Assembly (NCBI GenBank): GCA_037389465.1
Contig: JAZARR010000032.1
Location: forward strand, 3,516,001-3,580,000
Direction: 5' to 3'
DNA from: Baylisascaris procyonis
Lineage: Eukaryota > Nematoda > Chromadorea > Rhabditida > Ascarididae
DNA: 64,000 bases
Below are positions 1 to 11,454 of this stretch, in pieces; within the stretch, counting starts at the first letter, position 1; every line of letters begins with the position of its first letter. The notes under the pieces are model-generated. The model did not search any database. It was not told where the DNA came from and worked only from the letters and a program-made list of their open reading frames with translations. A program made the position numbers and the translations under genes.

Positions 1-89
1 TTATGATCGGTAGCCAATTGTTCCTTGTTTAGACAAACGTTCCTTGAGACTAATCTTTTATATTCGAAGACGGCTAATGTCGCACTCAC

Positions 90-263
90 CTTGATAATCA
101 GGACGCCAGAATCAGTAAAAGCGGTCGAAATGGATCCAAGTAGGACGTTGGACGGTATAATATAACGTCTTCTCAGCAAAGTTTCCGTGCCACCGTAGTT
201 CGCTCCGGAAGTCCAAGTCTTCGGCTTTGCACTCACAAGTACACTGTTGCGCGTCACAGTGAC
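90..263 (-). CDS. sHSP exon 3: core of the alpha-crystallin domain
   Basis: 174 bases, 58 codons, phase 0 at both ends. On the minus strand it follows an acceptor ending TTATATAG and ends at ATCAAG before a strong GTGAGTG donor. The translation starts VTVTRNSVLVSAK, has the basic strand LLRRRYIIPSNV (the usual R-x-Y/F-x-LP element, here with I-P), and ends FTDSGVLIIK, the G-V-L signature of the domain's C-terminal strands. Another minus-strand frame is also open here for 73 codons, but it has no family resemblance and lacks the splice agreement, so I take it as a shadow. Confidence 0.85.
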
Positions 264-2166
264 CTATATAACAAGTCATGCCCAGAGAAACATTTTTTTT
301 GACCGTTGTGAAATTCCAACATCGAAATACCATCTGTGAATGTTTTGTTTACTATTTTAAGCAAACAAAAAAATCGGTCAATAATGCGCTGTTTGGGCGA
401 TATTTGAGCAATGAAGATATCCTTCAGTACATGATAGCTTCGTTCACAATATTGCTTGTGTTTAGGGTTTACTATGAACTGAAATCATCAACAATAACAA
501 CAGTTCACATGCGGATTAAGAAAGTTCTGCGTTTTGCTGGCACAGAATTTCGGCTATTGGTTCGATTCGTGTTCCTTCCTGTTTCTGTTTTGCTTCAGCT
601 ACTTCACCCATACCTTAAATTTTCACCTAGATGCCTCACTGTCAACTTTTTCATCCCCTGTTTATTTTTACATCACCAACGTTTTTATGTTAATGGGATT
701 ATCAGTTAGGATGATTAATTCAGTTCTCATTGATTACACATATAATTTAATGAGTTAAATTCACCCGCTACATATTCATTCCCGATTCATGGAAGTAGTC
801 TTCATGCTGGAAAGACTTGTGAAACAAACAAAAAATGATGCTCAATTCATGATGCAAAATATATTCGTCAATTACGTGTCCATTTGTTGAGTGGATAAAT
901 ACGCATTCAGCAATATGCAGTTTGAAATAAAAAAAAGTTTACGAAATGAGGCTGCTTGATTCTTTGGAATCGACAGATCATTCGATTCTTACCAATTCAC
1001 ATTTCATGGAAGGCATTCTACTGCACATCGAAACTCATCAATACGTAAAAAAGCAAGCCAAAATCATCAAAAAAAACAAACAAAAAAAACAACTTGATTC
1101 TAGTCAAATAAAAGGTATGACTCGCAACGATGCTTGCAGCTTATTTAATCGAAATGCTGTAGCAAGTTGTGATGCTTAATGTGTCATTCATGCAATAAGT
1201 TTTTTTTTTTCTAAAGAATGCATATTCAAGAAAGAGAGTTATTGTGAATCCGCTTAGATGCAATTTGCTTTAAGACGATCGCAGTGAGACTATGATAACA
1301 ATTGCAGCGTTTCGGTAGTTCAAGATGAGGCAATTCTTCGATATAGGTGAAATGGGAAAAGAATTGACTAACGACAATAATTTTTGTATTAGGTACGATT
1401 AAAGTTGCATTATTGCGATGAATAGACATTTTTTATTTTTTTTTTTTTTTGCATCAATAAGAACTGCAGAAAAAAAAAATGCATCGTTTGAGTAGCAGCA
1501 AGAAACCTTGAAATCCTTTGGTTGAAATCCATTGGCATCGAGAACAATGAAGAACCCTTTCGATGTTGTATGGGCAGTATCCACTTCTTCGTTCAATGTA
1601 TTTGATGTTGGCATTTTAAATTGCACTCTTGTGTGCTGCAAAAACGATTCATTCGTATTGCTTTAATGATTTTCATTTAACGAAAAATACAAACATTCTA
1701 AAGATAACTTCTTACTAAATATTGTTTTATTTGCGCCTTAATTAATCAAATATTAGAGTTAAAAACAGATCAAGAGCGACCCAAAAAGAATGCAATAATC
1801 CACTAAAAGGTTGAGATTCCCACCTCTTAGGAGTTTCATGGGAGTTCTAAACGATTAGACATGTTGAAACGTCGAGTACAGGTTATCAAGTATGCTTTAT
1901 GATCAGATCTTTTCAGCGACATGAATGCAAACAAGCGCACCATTGCATAAACAACCGAATTCATGATCACTCTTATGAGAAGCAAATAATTTCCGTGTTT
2001 TTTTAATTATTCAAAAGTGACTGAAAACAACTGAATCATAGCAGTTGGTTCATTTAATGTTCTCAAAAGAAGAAAAACTAGGATCAGTGCTTACAGCGTT
2101 TTCTGTTGGAGAGGCTCGTTTGTCCGAATTTTGTAGGAGCTGAAGCTCATCGGGTGTCAGCTGCAT
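90..2166 (-). CDS. Small heat shock protein (HSP20/alpha-crystallin family), 3 exons, 3' end off window
   Basis: ATP-independent holdase of the small heat shock family, which binds unfolding proteins in the cytosol. I joined three minus-strand exons (2166-2095, 1635-1507, 263-90); both introns fall between codons. The joined protein has 125 residues before the sequence leaves the window. The first ~49 residues are a variable N-terminus. The alpha-crystallin domain then begins with FFIVLDANGFQPKDFK, continues across the splice with VTVTRNSVLVSAK, and reaches RRRYIIPSNV and the family's closing signature FTDSGVLIIK. The domain order and spacing match short nematode proteins of the Hsp12/Hsp20 type (about 110-150 residues). 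The last exon, with the C-terminal tail, must lie left of position 88. The family assignment is very likely; membership of a particular orthologue group is not decided. Confidence 0.85.
264..1506 (-). other. sHSP intron 2, with an antisense open frame
   Basis: 1,243-base intron between two well-supported sHSP exons. The opposite strand is open from an ATG at 278 to 709 (143 residues, hydrophobic, no recognised domain or splice signal). I see nothing else in the intron except runs of A and T, for example near 1200-1210 and 1440-1450. Confidence 0.6.
1507..1635 (-). CDS. sHSP exon 2: start of the alpha-crystallin domain
   Basis: 129 bases, 43 codons, phase 0. It follows a TTTTTGCAG acceptor and ends DFK before a GTTTCT donor, a weaker donor than that of exon 3. 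It encodes a polar linker and then FFIVLDANGFQPKDFK, the beta-2/beta-3 opening of the alpha-crystallin domain, which continues without a break into exon 3. An ATG at 1614 could be an alternative start if the acceptor is used for spliced-leader trans-splicing; that would give a shorter Hsp12-like protein without exon 1. Confidence 0.85.
2095..2166 (-). CDS. sHSP probable exon 1 (N-terminus)
   Basis: 24 codons from an ATG at 2166 to a consensus GTAAGC donor at 2094, phase 0, so it joins exon 2 in frame. The peptide is polar (MQLTPDELQLLQNSDKRASP then four more residues). An AG at 2194-2195 with a T-rich tract before it could be a trans-splice or cis-splice acceptor, which would extend the exon to 2193 in the same frame. 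It is supported by the donor, the phase match and the order in the gene, but N-termini of this family are not conserved, so similarity cannot confirm it. Confidence 0.5.
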
Positions 2167-3550
2167 TGACGACTCATTTGTACACCGTTGCGGCTTACAA
2201 ACCAAAAAAAGTATATATAAGTTATCATATTTCATCGGCACGGTTATTTAGCAGATCACATGACTTCAGTTCATTTAACAAAATTAGACAGAAATTTTCG
2301 TATTAGTTTTTTTGTTGATATTCAGATAACAGTTATCCCGTTCAGTCAATTACATAGAAAGGGCCACTAAAATATCGTGAATGTCTCAAGAGAACTCCGA
2401 TGTGATGAAATTTTGCTGCGCTAGAATCTATTCCACTGCGTTAAATATTCCTCAACAGGAGATAAAGAATTGCTTACGATTTCGCGAAAGATATCTGATG
2501 ATTTCATAGTGAGTCATTGGGACTCTTTACGATAGATCAAAGAAAATGCACCTCGTGACTTCTGATTTAGGCTGTGTTGCATGCCTTTGAATCCAGCAAA
2601 GCTGGTTGTTAAACGGAACAGAATTTGCATATTGCTTAGATGTGTCTGTCGCTTTTCTCGAAATCTTTAATGAATAACAACGGCAATATGGAAACTATAA
2701 GAAGTAGTGAGGAAACTTTCATTTTTCGCAATCAATAACCGAATTTCTTCATTCGACGACCCAAAATGTCAGTCTGCTATCGAATCGTTCATTTAACATT
2801 ATCTGCCACCATAAACAACTTTCGCTACAATTGCCTATCTAATCATTAGTAGCATTTTGTTTAAATTTCTATATCTAAACGCAAATAACCTAGAAAATCA
2901 TTTTGGAAACGTCATTCACTGACTGCAACGACGTGAATAAATTTTTGAAAAGTACCTCAGCTGTAGCTGAAATCATCTTCAAAACGAAATGCACATTGAT
3001 AAGGCGTTCGCGGATGACAATTCAAATATTTTCAAGAATTCACTTTCACAAGACAATAAAACAATTCGAAATTATTCGATTGATCTGAGCTGTTGTTTTA
3101 CCAAATGCTTCAGCAGAAGCCATTTCAAAAGAAAGACCTAAAATTGGGGGAGTTGGGTAGAGATGATTCTGCCCTATATGGATGAACATTCAGTAAAAGA
3201 AAATGCTGCCCGGCATTGTTACTACCGACGTTTGGTTCGACTAAAATCTCGCTCTCCTTAACATTTATTTTACTCTCAGGAAATGCGGATTTTGCCAGCG
3301 TTTCGCATTTATGAAAATATTCTCAGAGACCTTCAATGCATAAGGTTGTCCTTGCTAAAATATAAAAAATTTCTTTAGTTTAAAAGCTTACTTAATTTAG
3401 TGATGCAAACTGTTTGAAGAGTTTAACAATTAAAATATAAGAGAAAGGAAATTAATAAAAGGAAAATAATTACCAAGACGTATCGATGCTGGGCTTATCA
3501 TCATTGCAAGGTGTTGCTTTCAATAAATCACTTTAGTGATCTACTGAGGA

Positions 3551-3748
3551 GTGTCGAATCGTTGCCGTAGAAATCGGTGGATTGATCGAAGCAGCACGGC
3601 ACAAAATAAACACTCCGAAGAGAGTAAACCGACCGATTGCTCCACGCTTAAAATTAAACAGGAGCAACGAGCATCGAGTGCAAGCAAGATCGAAGAACAC
3701 CCCTCTATGTCAACGACCACTCAACGCCTCTCACGTCCCAAAAAGTAG
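3551..3748 (+). CDS. Candidate terminal exon, polar Ser/Thr/Lys-rich, unidentified
   Basis: This patch is richer in G and C than its surroundings. One plus-strand frame stays open to a TAG at 3746-3748 and is hydrophilic, with stretches such as NKHSEESKPTDCSTLKIKQE and ending RLSRPKK. That composition suits a disordered C-terminal tail. A second plus frame is also open (3582-3779), so the frame is not settled. No clear acceptor or upstream exon was found. It may be an isolated exon, a relic, or chance. Confidence 0.2.
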   Translation: MSNRCRRNRWIDRSSTAQNKHSEESKPTDCSTLKIKQEQRASSASKIEEHPSMSTTTQRLSRPKK

Positions 3749-4720
3749 TCTGCGAGGTTATCCCCCACTTAACCTCTAAACTATGGCCAATGCCATCGTC
3801 GAATGCGCACTTCTAAAACCAAAGACTGCAAAACTCCATATAAATGAATATCGGAATAACTCTTTTGTAGACTCTTATGAGCGCTCAGATCCTGTGGAAT
3901 ATAAAAGCAACACCACGCCTCCCACATTAATTGTTGTTAATTTATAAAAGTGATTGGTGATAAGTGGAAATTTAAAGGTGTACATAGCAGCGACTGCATC
4001 TAAGCACTTCTCCATTTTCTATATTTTCAACTATGCACGATGAGTCTATATGGCTTGCTGAACATGAGGACGTACTATAGGTGATTTGGTAATGCAATTG
4101 TCATTTAAAATTATTTCAGTGATAATGTATCGAATAAAATAATGTGAAAAAAAAATTAATAGAAGGTAAATTGATTGTGTTTGCATAGAAACAGTCACAG
4201 ATGTTGCACGATTGCAATCGATTGCTATTTAATGATGATTTAGCGTTTCTCGATAGAAATATTCGAGACGCACATTATTCAGAAAAGATAGCCAAAGCAA
4301 AACACTCAATGAGATAGTAAAACGTAAGTGGTTCACTCCTTCAGCTTTAATCACAGACTTCCTGAGCGGTTCAAGATCTATCGTTCTCGAAAATCACGAT
4401 TTATTTCTTTTCATTTGGAAATTTTCTGATATGCTATTGAATGCTTTTGATGAGTCTATCAACAAAACAGCTCTGAGACATATAGCGCCTCTTTTGCATT
4501 AAAATGTTATTGAGATCTTTATTTCAAAACTTTTGAGAGATGGGATAAGGCAGAAAGAAATGAAAACAATATATTATTGTAAAGTTGAATGATAACAAGT
4601 AAAGAAAACGCGAATAAATGACATCGATAACGAAATGATGACAGCTTCAGATGAATTTGTCCCCATAAGAAGAAATAAGAAAACGAGGAAAATTCAATCG
4701 CTTTATAAAGCAACTTTTGT

Positions 4721-4757
4721 CCTCTGATGATCTACGCAGTCCTCTGATCTACGCAGT
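4721..4757. repeat. Imperfect 20/17-bp tandem duplication
   Basis: CCTCTGATGATCTACGCAGT at 4721-4740 is followed directly by CCTCTGATCTACGCAGT at 4741-4757, the same unit lacking three bases. A small replication-slippage type duplication. Confidence 0.85.
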
Positions 4758-7700
4758 GCAAAACATAATCCAAATTAGACGGCAAATGAAGCTTGCCTAT
4801 TGATAGCATTTATACTGGTAATAAAGGAATTATTATTCGGATCGCAATACTATATATTTTTCAACAAATGTGTTAATATTTAAGGCGATTAGCGAATGCA
4901 GCAATGATGAGAGCCGAAACGATATGAATAAGTGTATTGTTCGCTACGTGAACGATGTCATAGTTGAATAAAATAATATTCAGATTTCGATGTCAATTTC
5001 AATGAATATTTTGCGAGTGGTGAATTTATCAAGAACGGTTTCTTTCTTTGCCTGATTCTTTAAACTCAAATACCACTCAAACTAGAGTTATCAACTTTGG
5101 GTATTAATTTGGGTGGGCACAACGTACATCACAGGTTGGTTAACCTCACAAAACATCTTTCGCAAACATCCATCAATTTCTTAAGCAGTGCAGACATTTT
5201 TTAACGACAAAAATTTCAGCGCATTTCATACCATTTGGGTATTCATTTAATGCTGATCGGATCAAGAAAATGGATCTTTTGTGTATGATTTGCGGGAGAT
5301 CGCTGAATGATTCAAAATCTGAACACATTATTAAGAACAGTTAATTTTTTGTTGATAATTTGCGAACCAGTCATCGCCAGTGAGAAGTGCATAACAGCAA
5401 ATGGTGTTGAAAATCTTGTGATGTCATTTTCTGCTTGTGTATAACATGATGTCATTAGCTTGGAACAGAATATTTGTTTGTTTTTGATTTTAAATTTTGC
5501 TCACCAAACTTTATGGTCATAGCTTTTGAAATTCTTTAGATTCAATAAATTGAGCCATCTTAAAATGAGTCCGCGAATTGGCATTGTGACACAATCGGAA
5601 TGGCGAAAACATGATCCACGCTATTCGACTTATACTTAGCAGAATAAATGTGATTATGACCGAATTCAGCGTATCTAAGAGCGCAAAATGTGGGTAATAT
5701 TTACAACTAAAGCAAATTGCTGTTGGGAGCAAATTTTCATAAACAATTGAAAATAAGTTCCTCAACATTTTAATCTTTATAGTAAACTGATAAATTATTA
5801 TGGGCAGCGTTAGCGTTAATTATAGTCATATTTAATGAAGTAAATTATAGACTGTAATTGATGGCGGTAATATAATAGAATGATGCAGTGAGAAAATTTA
5901 TTTGCCAAACTGAACATATCCATATGCAGTACTAAAACGTGGCGACTCTAGAAATGATTTATTGCAAACAAATGCAAAAATTTTATAAATTTATTGTCAA
6001 TACACAAATATGCATCAACACAGCGAGAAGAAATGAAATAAGAAATGCAAGGAGCAATTATAATCTGTCATTAACTGGGTAAACGTTCCACTTCCCTGTT
6101 TAGCTGCTTTCCTATAGTTTCACTCCTCGATCTTTTTAATACTCTCATACCACTGGGCCTCAGATATATGGACATACTAAAACGTTAAACAAGAACGAAA
6201 GGGATTGTCGACCGATCAAATATAGCTTGGGTGTGGCATAGCTAGATTTTTTTACGTGGCCGGCACATATAATAGCACATTATTGCTTGATAAAGAGAAA
6301 CAACGATGAACAATGCAGCTAGCAGTTAGCACTAGAGAACAATTATTTAAATATGTTTTAACCATGTGATAGCAGATATACAACTTGAAAATATAATAAA
6401 ACCCGCTTTCACAGAGATCGGAAAGAATACCGTATTGAAGATGAAAGCATATCAACGAACGGTTGTAATGAAAGACGCAATAAAGAAATAATATTTAAAT
6501 AACTTAGCTCTGTTTAGTTGTTTATTTCTTTCACAAGATTAACACTGTGAGCAATTTCAGAGTTGTTTTTTCATACATACGCTGAATCTAACGGAGGAAA
6601 CAAAATAACTGAAGGTAGAGGGTGACTGCAAAGCACAAAAAATTTAGGTCGCAATAAATGAGTTGAAAAATTTTTTATTCGTAATATTGTGCATTTCCTC
6701 AGCAAAAAATGTTCACATTGGTAAAAAATTATGCGTCTTTAAATTGAATTATATTAAATTATGCGTCTTTTCGTAAAAAAAAAAACAAACAACCGATTTC
6801 TATAAACCAAAGTTTACTAAAGATAAAGATACTAAAGTTTACTAAAGATCAGTATGCACTAAACTACAAATATTAGCCACGAAACAATTCGTCACGCTAA
6901 CTGGAAATTCATACACATGTCATTATTATTTTTCGCATACCAAATCATGAAGTTAAAACTTTCTGCACAAAAGTAACGAATTTAAGGTCATCCGCATTGT
7001 GAGACATCGCGAAATACTCTTCTATTTACGAAAATTGTCAAAAAGTTCGCAAATGCAAATTTGTATGTGAAAATGAATCAACGTTATTTGCTAGTTTCAT
7101 TGTGTGACATGCAACTAATAAGTATTTGTGCCACGATATCGAGATGTCGAAAAAGTTGATCTGAGGCTGCATGTGAAATGTTATCAGACGTTTTATAGGC
7201 GCCTAATAAGTAGCACCATTCATTGGTGAACGATAGAATAATGCAGAGAGCAGTTAAAAAAGCTATTCAGGCAAGAATGAGGCGCAAAGCATATCGCTGA
7301 TTGTTGCGGACTACACGAATATTGTAACGTGTGTGGATCAGCAGTTTTTGCATGCTATAAGTGTGCAGATTTATGATCGCATACTATGCAAAGCAAAATA
7401 AACGAATCGAAATAGGTGAAGGAGAAACCCTAAAAATACAGGTCACATCATCCTATAACAGTGTTTACGAATGCTGCATTAAAATTGTAAATGCGACACC
7501 CAGTATTAAAACGATATCAGAGCACTTTTATGTTGATTCATTTCTTAACGATTACAAGATATTCAAGAATGCAAGGGAAATTCAATTGAAAGAGGTGTGC
7601 AGTTACTTTCCCCTTCCGCATAGATGACTGAGGAACTTTCGAGACAATCAATCATGCACTCAAAAACAACCTGTAACAGGCTCTTCGAGTGAAGAAAGAA

Positions 7701-8463
7701 AATGTCTGCACTTCCTTTATAAGGTCATCCTGTTCGTTTCAGAGGGTTCTCGAAAAATATGCAACTCAGCTGCGATATAAGACAGTGAAAAGAAATGTAG
7801 AAGCATGCTCTATGTCGTGAATTTCTAAAGAAGGAACATACAGCATATTTAAAATACTTTTTATAAGGTGCACTTATTTTTGTTCAAGGAAAGCTTGACG
7901 AGGCTTAGAGTGAGAGTGATTCTAAGGTCAAACATTAAGCTATTTTGCATAAGTTGCAAGCAAATATGTTCGCATGGGCATATTCAGAACAAACTGAAGT
8001 TTTCAAAAGTTTGTCTCAACGTTGTGTTTAGTGAATCAGCGTTGCAATCCTTTCACTTCATCAACACTTCTTCCAGTGGTCATCTTACTCAGCACAACAA
8101 TTTGGAATGTTTTAGAGATCCTGCCATTTTTCTGCATATTTTTCAGATATTTTTTCCCACGCAGGAGGACATTCTTAAAGCTCGAATGTTAAATGCTTTT
8201 CATCTTTTTTTGAAATTTCAGGGAGTTTTTTTTCAGTCAATTAAATAGACCAATCAACAATGACAACTTCATTACGATAAAAAAGATTTTCGATGGTGAT
8301 ATGTCATTGAGGTATCCAAAAGAGTGACAGTGCAAAGTAGCAACAATCTGCTGGCAACTACTTTAACGAGTAATCACCTATCAAACGTCGCCTCTTGATT
8401 ATTTCCGACTTATCATTCGATAACGAATCGTTTTCTATATGGCACTTCTCATGTAAGCGAGCA

Positions 8464-8684
8464 TTAATCAAACTGGATGACGTCATGCAAGAAAATAAGC
8501 ACAATATCAAAACAACACGAGCTGCATTGAAATTGCTCTAATGGCTCCGATTTTTGGCTCGCAAGGGAATCGGGAGACTCGATCGTCCACACGCAAAGCT
8601 GCGACTTGAGGTTTGAATTTTCAAGCATTTTCGACCAGTAGCATAAATAGCCCGTGAAGTGTTTTTTGGTGATATATTGGTCAC
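8464..8684 (-). CDS. Candidate 3' exon, possibly the receptor's cytoplasmic tail
   Basis: A good acceptor (TTTGATTTCAG, exon from 8684) opens a GC-richer patch on the minus strand. Two frames are open. Entered in phase 0 it gives 48 residues to a TAG at 8538, basic and Ser/Thr-rich (VTNISPKNTS, later PIPLRAKNRSH), which would suit a receptor tail. Entered in phase 1 it gives 73 residues to 8464 with a CSSCC stretch. It lies on the strand and side where the receptor's end is expected. The exon that should connect it was not identified, so the link is inference. Confidence 0.3.
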
Positions 8685-8699
8685 CTGAAATCAAATAGC

Positions 8700-11072
8700 C
8701 AAATCAAATTCTTAAATGACCATACGACTAAAGGTTCTGATGTTTGAAGATGTCGATCGCTTTCTAGACGTATAGAAGAAATGAGCCTTTGACCGATGAA
8801 GAATATAGAACCTTTTCATCCCTGCAAGTTGCTTCTGTCCACAATAGGAATCTCTAGCTGTCGGAACTGCAAAAGCACTGAGCAAATTATGCGAATATTT
8901 TTCGTTTCCTACGCCTTATTCGAGGAGATGAACTGTTGATTGTAGTGGAAAAAGCATTGCAAACTTTGAACAAGAGCACATAAATATCACCATGGATAAG
9001 AATTGCTCTGTTCATTTCACAGAACTCGGCGTATCGCAAAGATAATGTACTCAACACCTCTACGGGGCAAAACCCATTTGAAGAAAGTTTTATGCGTGAA
9101 GTGAATTCACAAGCTCCAAATGATTGGAGGATGACTAACGGAAAAGGGGCAGGAAAGGGTGGGAGGATATGAGGTCGAGGAGTGTGGCTAACATCCTTGA
9201 AAAACTTGAATCGTTTCAAGTGATGCACTTGTTTTTTTTTTTTTTTACAGAAACCAAAATTGAAAACACATCAGTCTCCTGTCTGGGCTGAATTTGTTGC
9301 AGTCAAGGTAAAAATGAGAATTCCTTCCACCAATAATTTTTGTAGCTCTGAATTTGCAGAAAAAAGGTGAAGAAGAAAGGATGTCGATGTCCAATTCAAC
9401 CCTTACGCAGAATAATATCAATTCTAAGTTACATATGGTCTCGCAATAGAACAGAAATGTCATGCTCATAAATTTTGTCTTTTCTAGCAATGTATCTTTT
9501 GTTGCATAAATTTTGTAGTAAGCTGATGGAATCTATCAATGGAAAAGTTGATCGGGTTCAATTATAAAAATAAGCTCTCTCATTGTTATTTCCATTAAAC
9601 GTTTTACTTTTGTTTTTTCTAGAGTTTGATAAACAAACTCACGTAACTTATATCTGATATGTTGACATAACTGAATTTGCAAGAGAAAAATTAACTCTTC
9701 ACTGTTGAAGTCCTTGAAGACGGCTTTTCTTTTCTTCAGCCAAATAGAAACGACTAGGGTTGACACAAAACTCGAACGGCAAGACAAACACAAAAAGATA
9801 AAATCCAGATGGATGGTAATTTTAAATTACCTGTCAGCAGGAACATTAAGCATACCTCAGGCATTGCGGTGGATAAATCTCTTTGCAAGGCATCATTATA
9901 GTCGTGTACGATCGTTGGTTGTAACCATTTATAGTTATTCCTTGTAACGCATGGGCACAATAATGTAACACACATTCGGCGAAAATTTCGTCCGAATAAC
10001 GAGTATATAATTATATTTGAGGCGCTATAATAAAGTGCAAGTTAATGCAATCGTGAAATCGTTGATGCGCATAACGTTGAATTAGTTGCATTCCAAAATG
10101 TTATATTAAATTATAACTCCTCGATCAGCATTCTTTTTTATAAAATGAAAGCGTTCTCCTGGTTCAGCGGTACACCCACATATCCACACATGAGCAGACA
10201 GTCTCTTCACTATTCGAACCGATCAAATTTTTTTACTTCCACATTTCAATTAGTTATCTTCAATAAAACAACGTGGCTTTTCAATTCTTTTTCAAGCTCA
10301 GAACGTTTGGCAACCGTGACATGAATTTGCAGACTGCCAAGAAAAGATTGAAGAGCTTGAGCGTTTATTCACTGCATCCATTTCAAATGTAGATGCTGAA
10401 GATGCTAGAGCAGTCAAACATTTCTGGCTAAACATTTAAACCTCCGAACTGGGCTCCATTCCGCGGGGAAAAGGGAAAGGAGTAGGGGTGGAATTGTAGT
10501 CACCCGCAGCCGCACGGCGCTCTTGCATCATAAGATCCAAAAAGTGGCACTCGAGGAAAAAATGCAAGCTTTATTCTTCCTTTGGGAATTCCAGTTACCG
10601 TGGGCCATACTGCTTGAATAATTTCTTGCAGTAATCACTTCAATTTCAAACCCGAATAAAAATTGTACCACAAACGCTCATTCGAAAAAATTAATATGAA
10701 GCGCTGCGCTCTTTTTCCGGTATTTTTCAGCTGCCGAAGATGAAAAAAAAGAATTTCAGGTTGATGGAGGCTACTGCGCGGCAATGAAAAGTACATGACT
10801 TGATTTACACTGAGTACGTATAACCATCGAGCAACTGCACATCAAGTGACACGCAATCATCCATACGATTGGGTTTCAATTGATTTGGGAGGGCTGCCTG
10901 ATTCGGGTGTCGGGATAAGATGTTTCATGAAGTTCGATCATTCAAGTAGTTTCAGTTAAATCATTTTCTAACTGAACAGTTCGCTGTATAATTAAAAACG
11001 CCACCGCTCGCTGGTGAACATCTCAATCTTCAATCGGACGAATCTGATCAATCGATTCTAAGCATTTTACTA
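8700..11072. other. Receptor 3' region without a confirmed exon
   Basis: The rest of TM7 should be encoded on the minus strand in or near this stretch. I searched by eye for codons giving N-x-x-I/V-Y in any frame and found none. GC-richer patches occur at 9050-9180, 10441-10560 and 10860-10920, each with short minus-strand open frames (for example one ending GMEPSSEV near 10440), but none has TM7 character. Confidence 0.4.
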
Positions 11073-11157
11073 TCAGTTCGAACAGCTGCCAGTCTTCCCG
11101 GTAGGTTTCGTAATGTCTGTTGGGCTACAATCACCTTCCCATTTAGAAAAAAGGGAA
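11073..11157 (-). CDS. Candidate receptor exon 5 that would end the protein without a full TM7
   Basis: The first strong acceptor after exon 4 is ATTCGATTTCAG, placing an exon start at 11157 and an intron of 109 bases. Its phase agrees with exon 4: AG plus T makes serine. The frame runs about 28 codons (SLFSKWEGD and on) to a TGA at 11073-11075. The expected N-F-x-I-Y of TM7 is absent. It could be intron sequence, a truncating alternative exon, or the end of a degraded receptor. A possible internal donor (GGGAAG, then GTGATT) would pass in phase 1 to the exon at 8684. Confidence 0.25.
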
Positions 11158-11266
11158 CTGAAATCGAATGACTATAAAAAAGAGCAAGGTGAGATGGTAT
11201 AAGGGAACGTGGGATAAATTACGTAGAAATGGAGCATCTGCTTTCCTGAACGAATATATGACTCAC

Positions 11267-11454
11267 CTGTTAACGCAAACAAGTAAGTTGCCGATAGGCA
11301 ATCGAAGGCGAAAATAGGAGACATAGTCTTCGAAAAACGCTTCGATAATCTGGTTGATACCGGCCATAAGATTGCACAGAATAAACGTCAGTATCATCGC
11401 AATTGCCATCAACGTACACCGTCGTTCTTTGTCATCTACCTTCTCGATGCTTAC
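11267..11454 (-). CDS. Receptor exon 4: third intracellular loop end, TM6, start of TM7
   Basis: 188 bases (62 codons plus AG), acceptor TTTCTTAG, donor AACAG before GTGAGTC, phase 0 in and phase 2 out. It encodes a charged loop end (VSIEKVDDKERR), TM6 (TLMAIAMILTFILCNLMAGI), QIIEAFFEDY in the third extracellular loop, and the first half of TM7 (LPIGNLLVCVN). The donor cuts TM7 at the conserved N-S before the expected N-x-x-I-Y, so another exon is required for a working receptor. Confidence 0.9.

Larger units (their letters stand above)
2200..8463. other. AT-rich stretch without a recognised gene
   Basis: Lies between the sHSP gene and the last possible exons of the receptor gene. No confident exon was seen on either strand. 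Contents listed separately are the GC-richer open patch at 3551-3748 and the tandem duplication at 4721-4757. Open frames at 7361-7627 (88 residues, plus) and 7868-8248 (126 residues, plus) have no recognisable domain, no flanking splice signals that decide a frame, and background composition; they could be chance. Confidence 0.5.

Noticed and set aside
112..333. 73-codon minus-strand frame with cysteines over sHSP exon 3
   Set aside because: A shadow of the sHSP exon: the other frame has matching splice phases on both sides and clear alpha-crystallin motifs.
2480..2495. TTCGCGAA, half of a heat shock element, about 300 bases upstream of the sHSP start
   Set aside because: Only two inverted units with no third nGAAn/nTTCn unit next to it; expected by chance at this length.
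7868..8248. 126-codon plus-strand frame
   Set aside because: No domain, background composition and a T-rich tail; not enough to call a gene.
8887..9228. 113-codon minus-strand frame near the receptor's 3' side
   Set aside because: Has no TM7 character and no splice phase that fits exon 4; the proline-rich part reflects a purine/pyrimidine-biased patch.
9245..9490. Minus-strand stretch SMTFLFYCETI considered as TM7
   Set aside because: No acceptor in the required phase and no conserved Asn; the frame after the nearest AG stops early.
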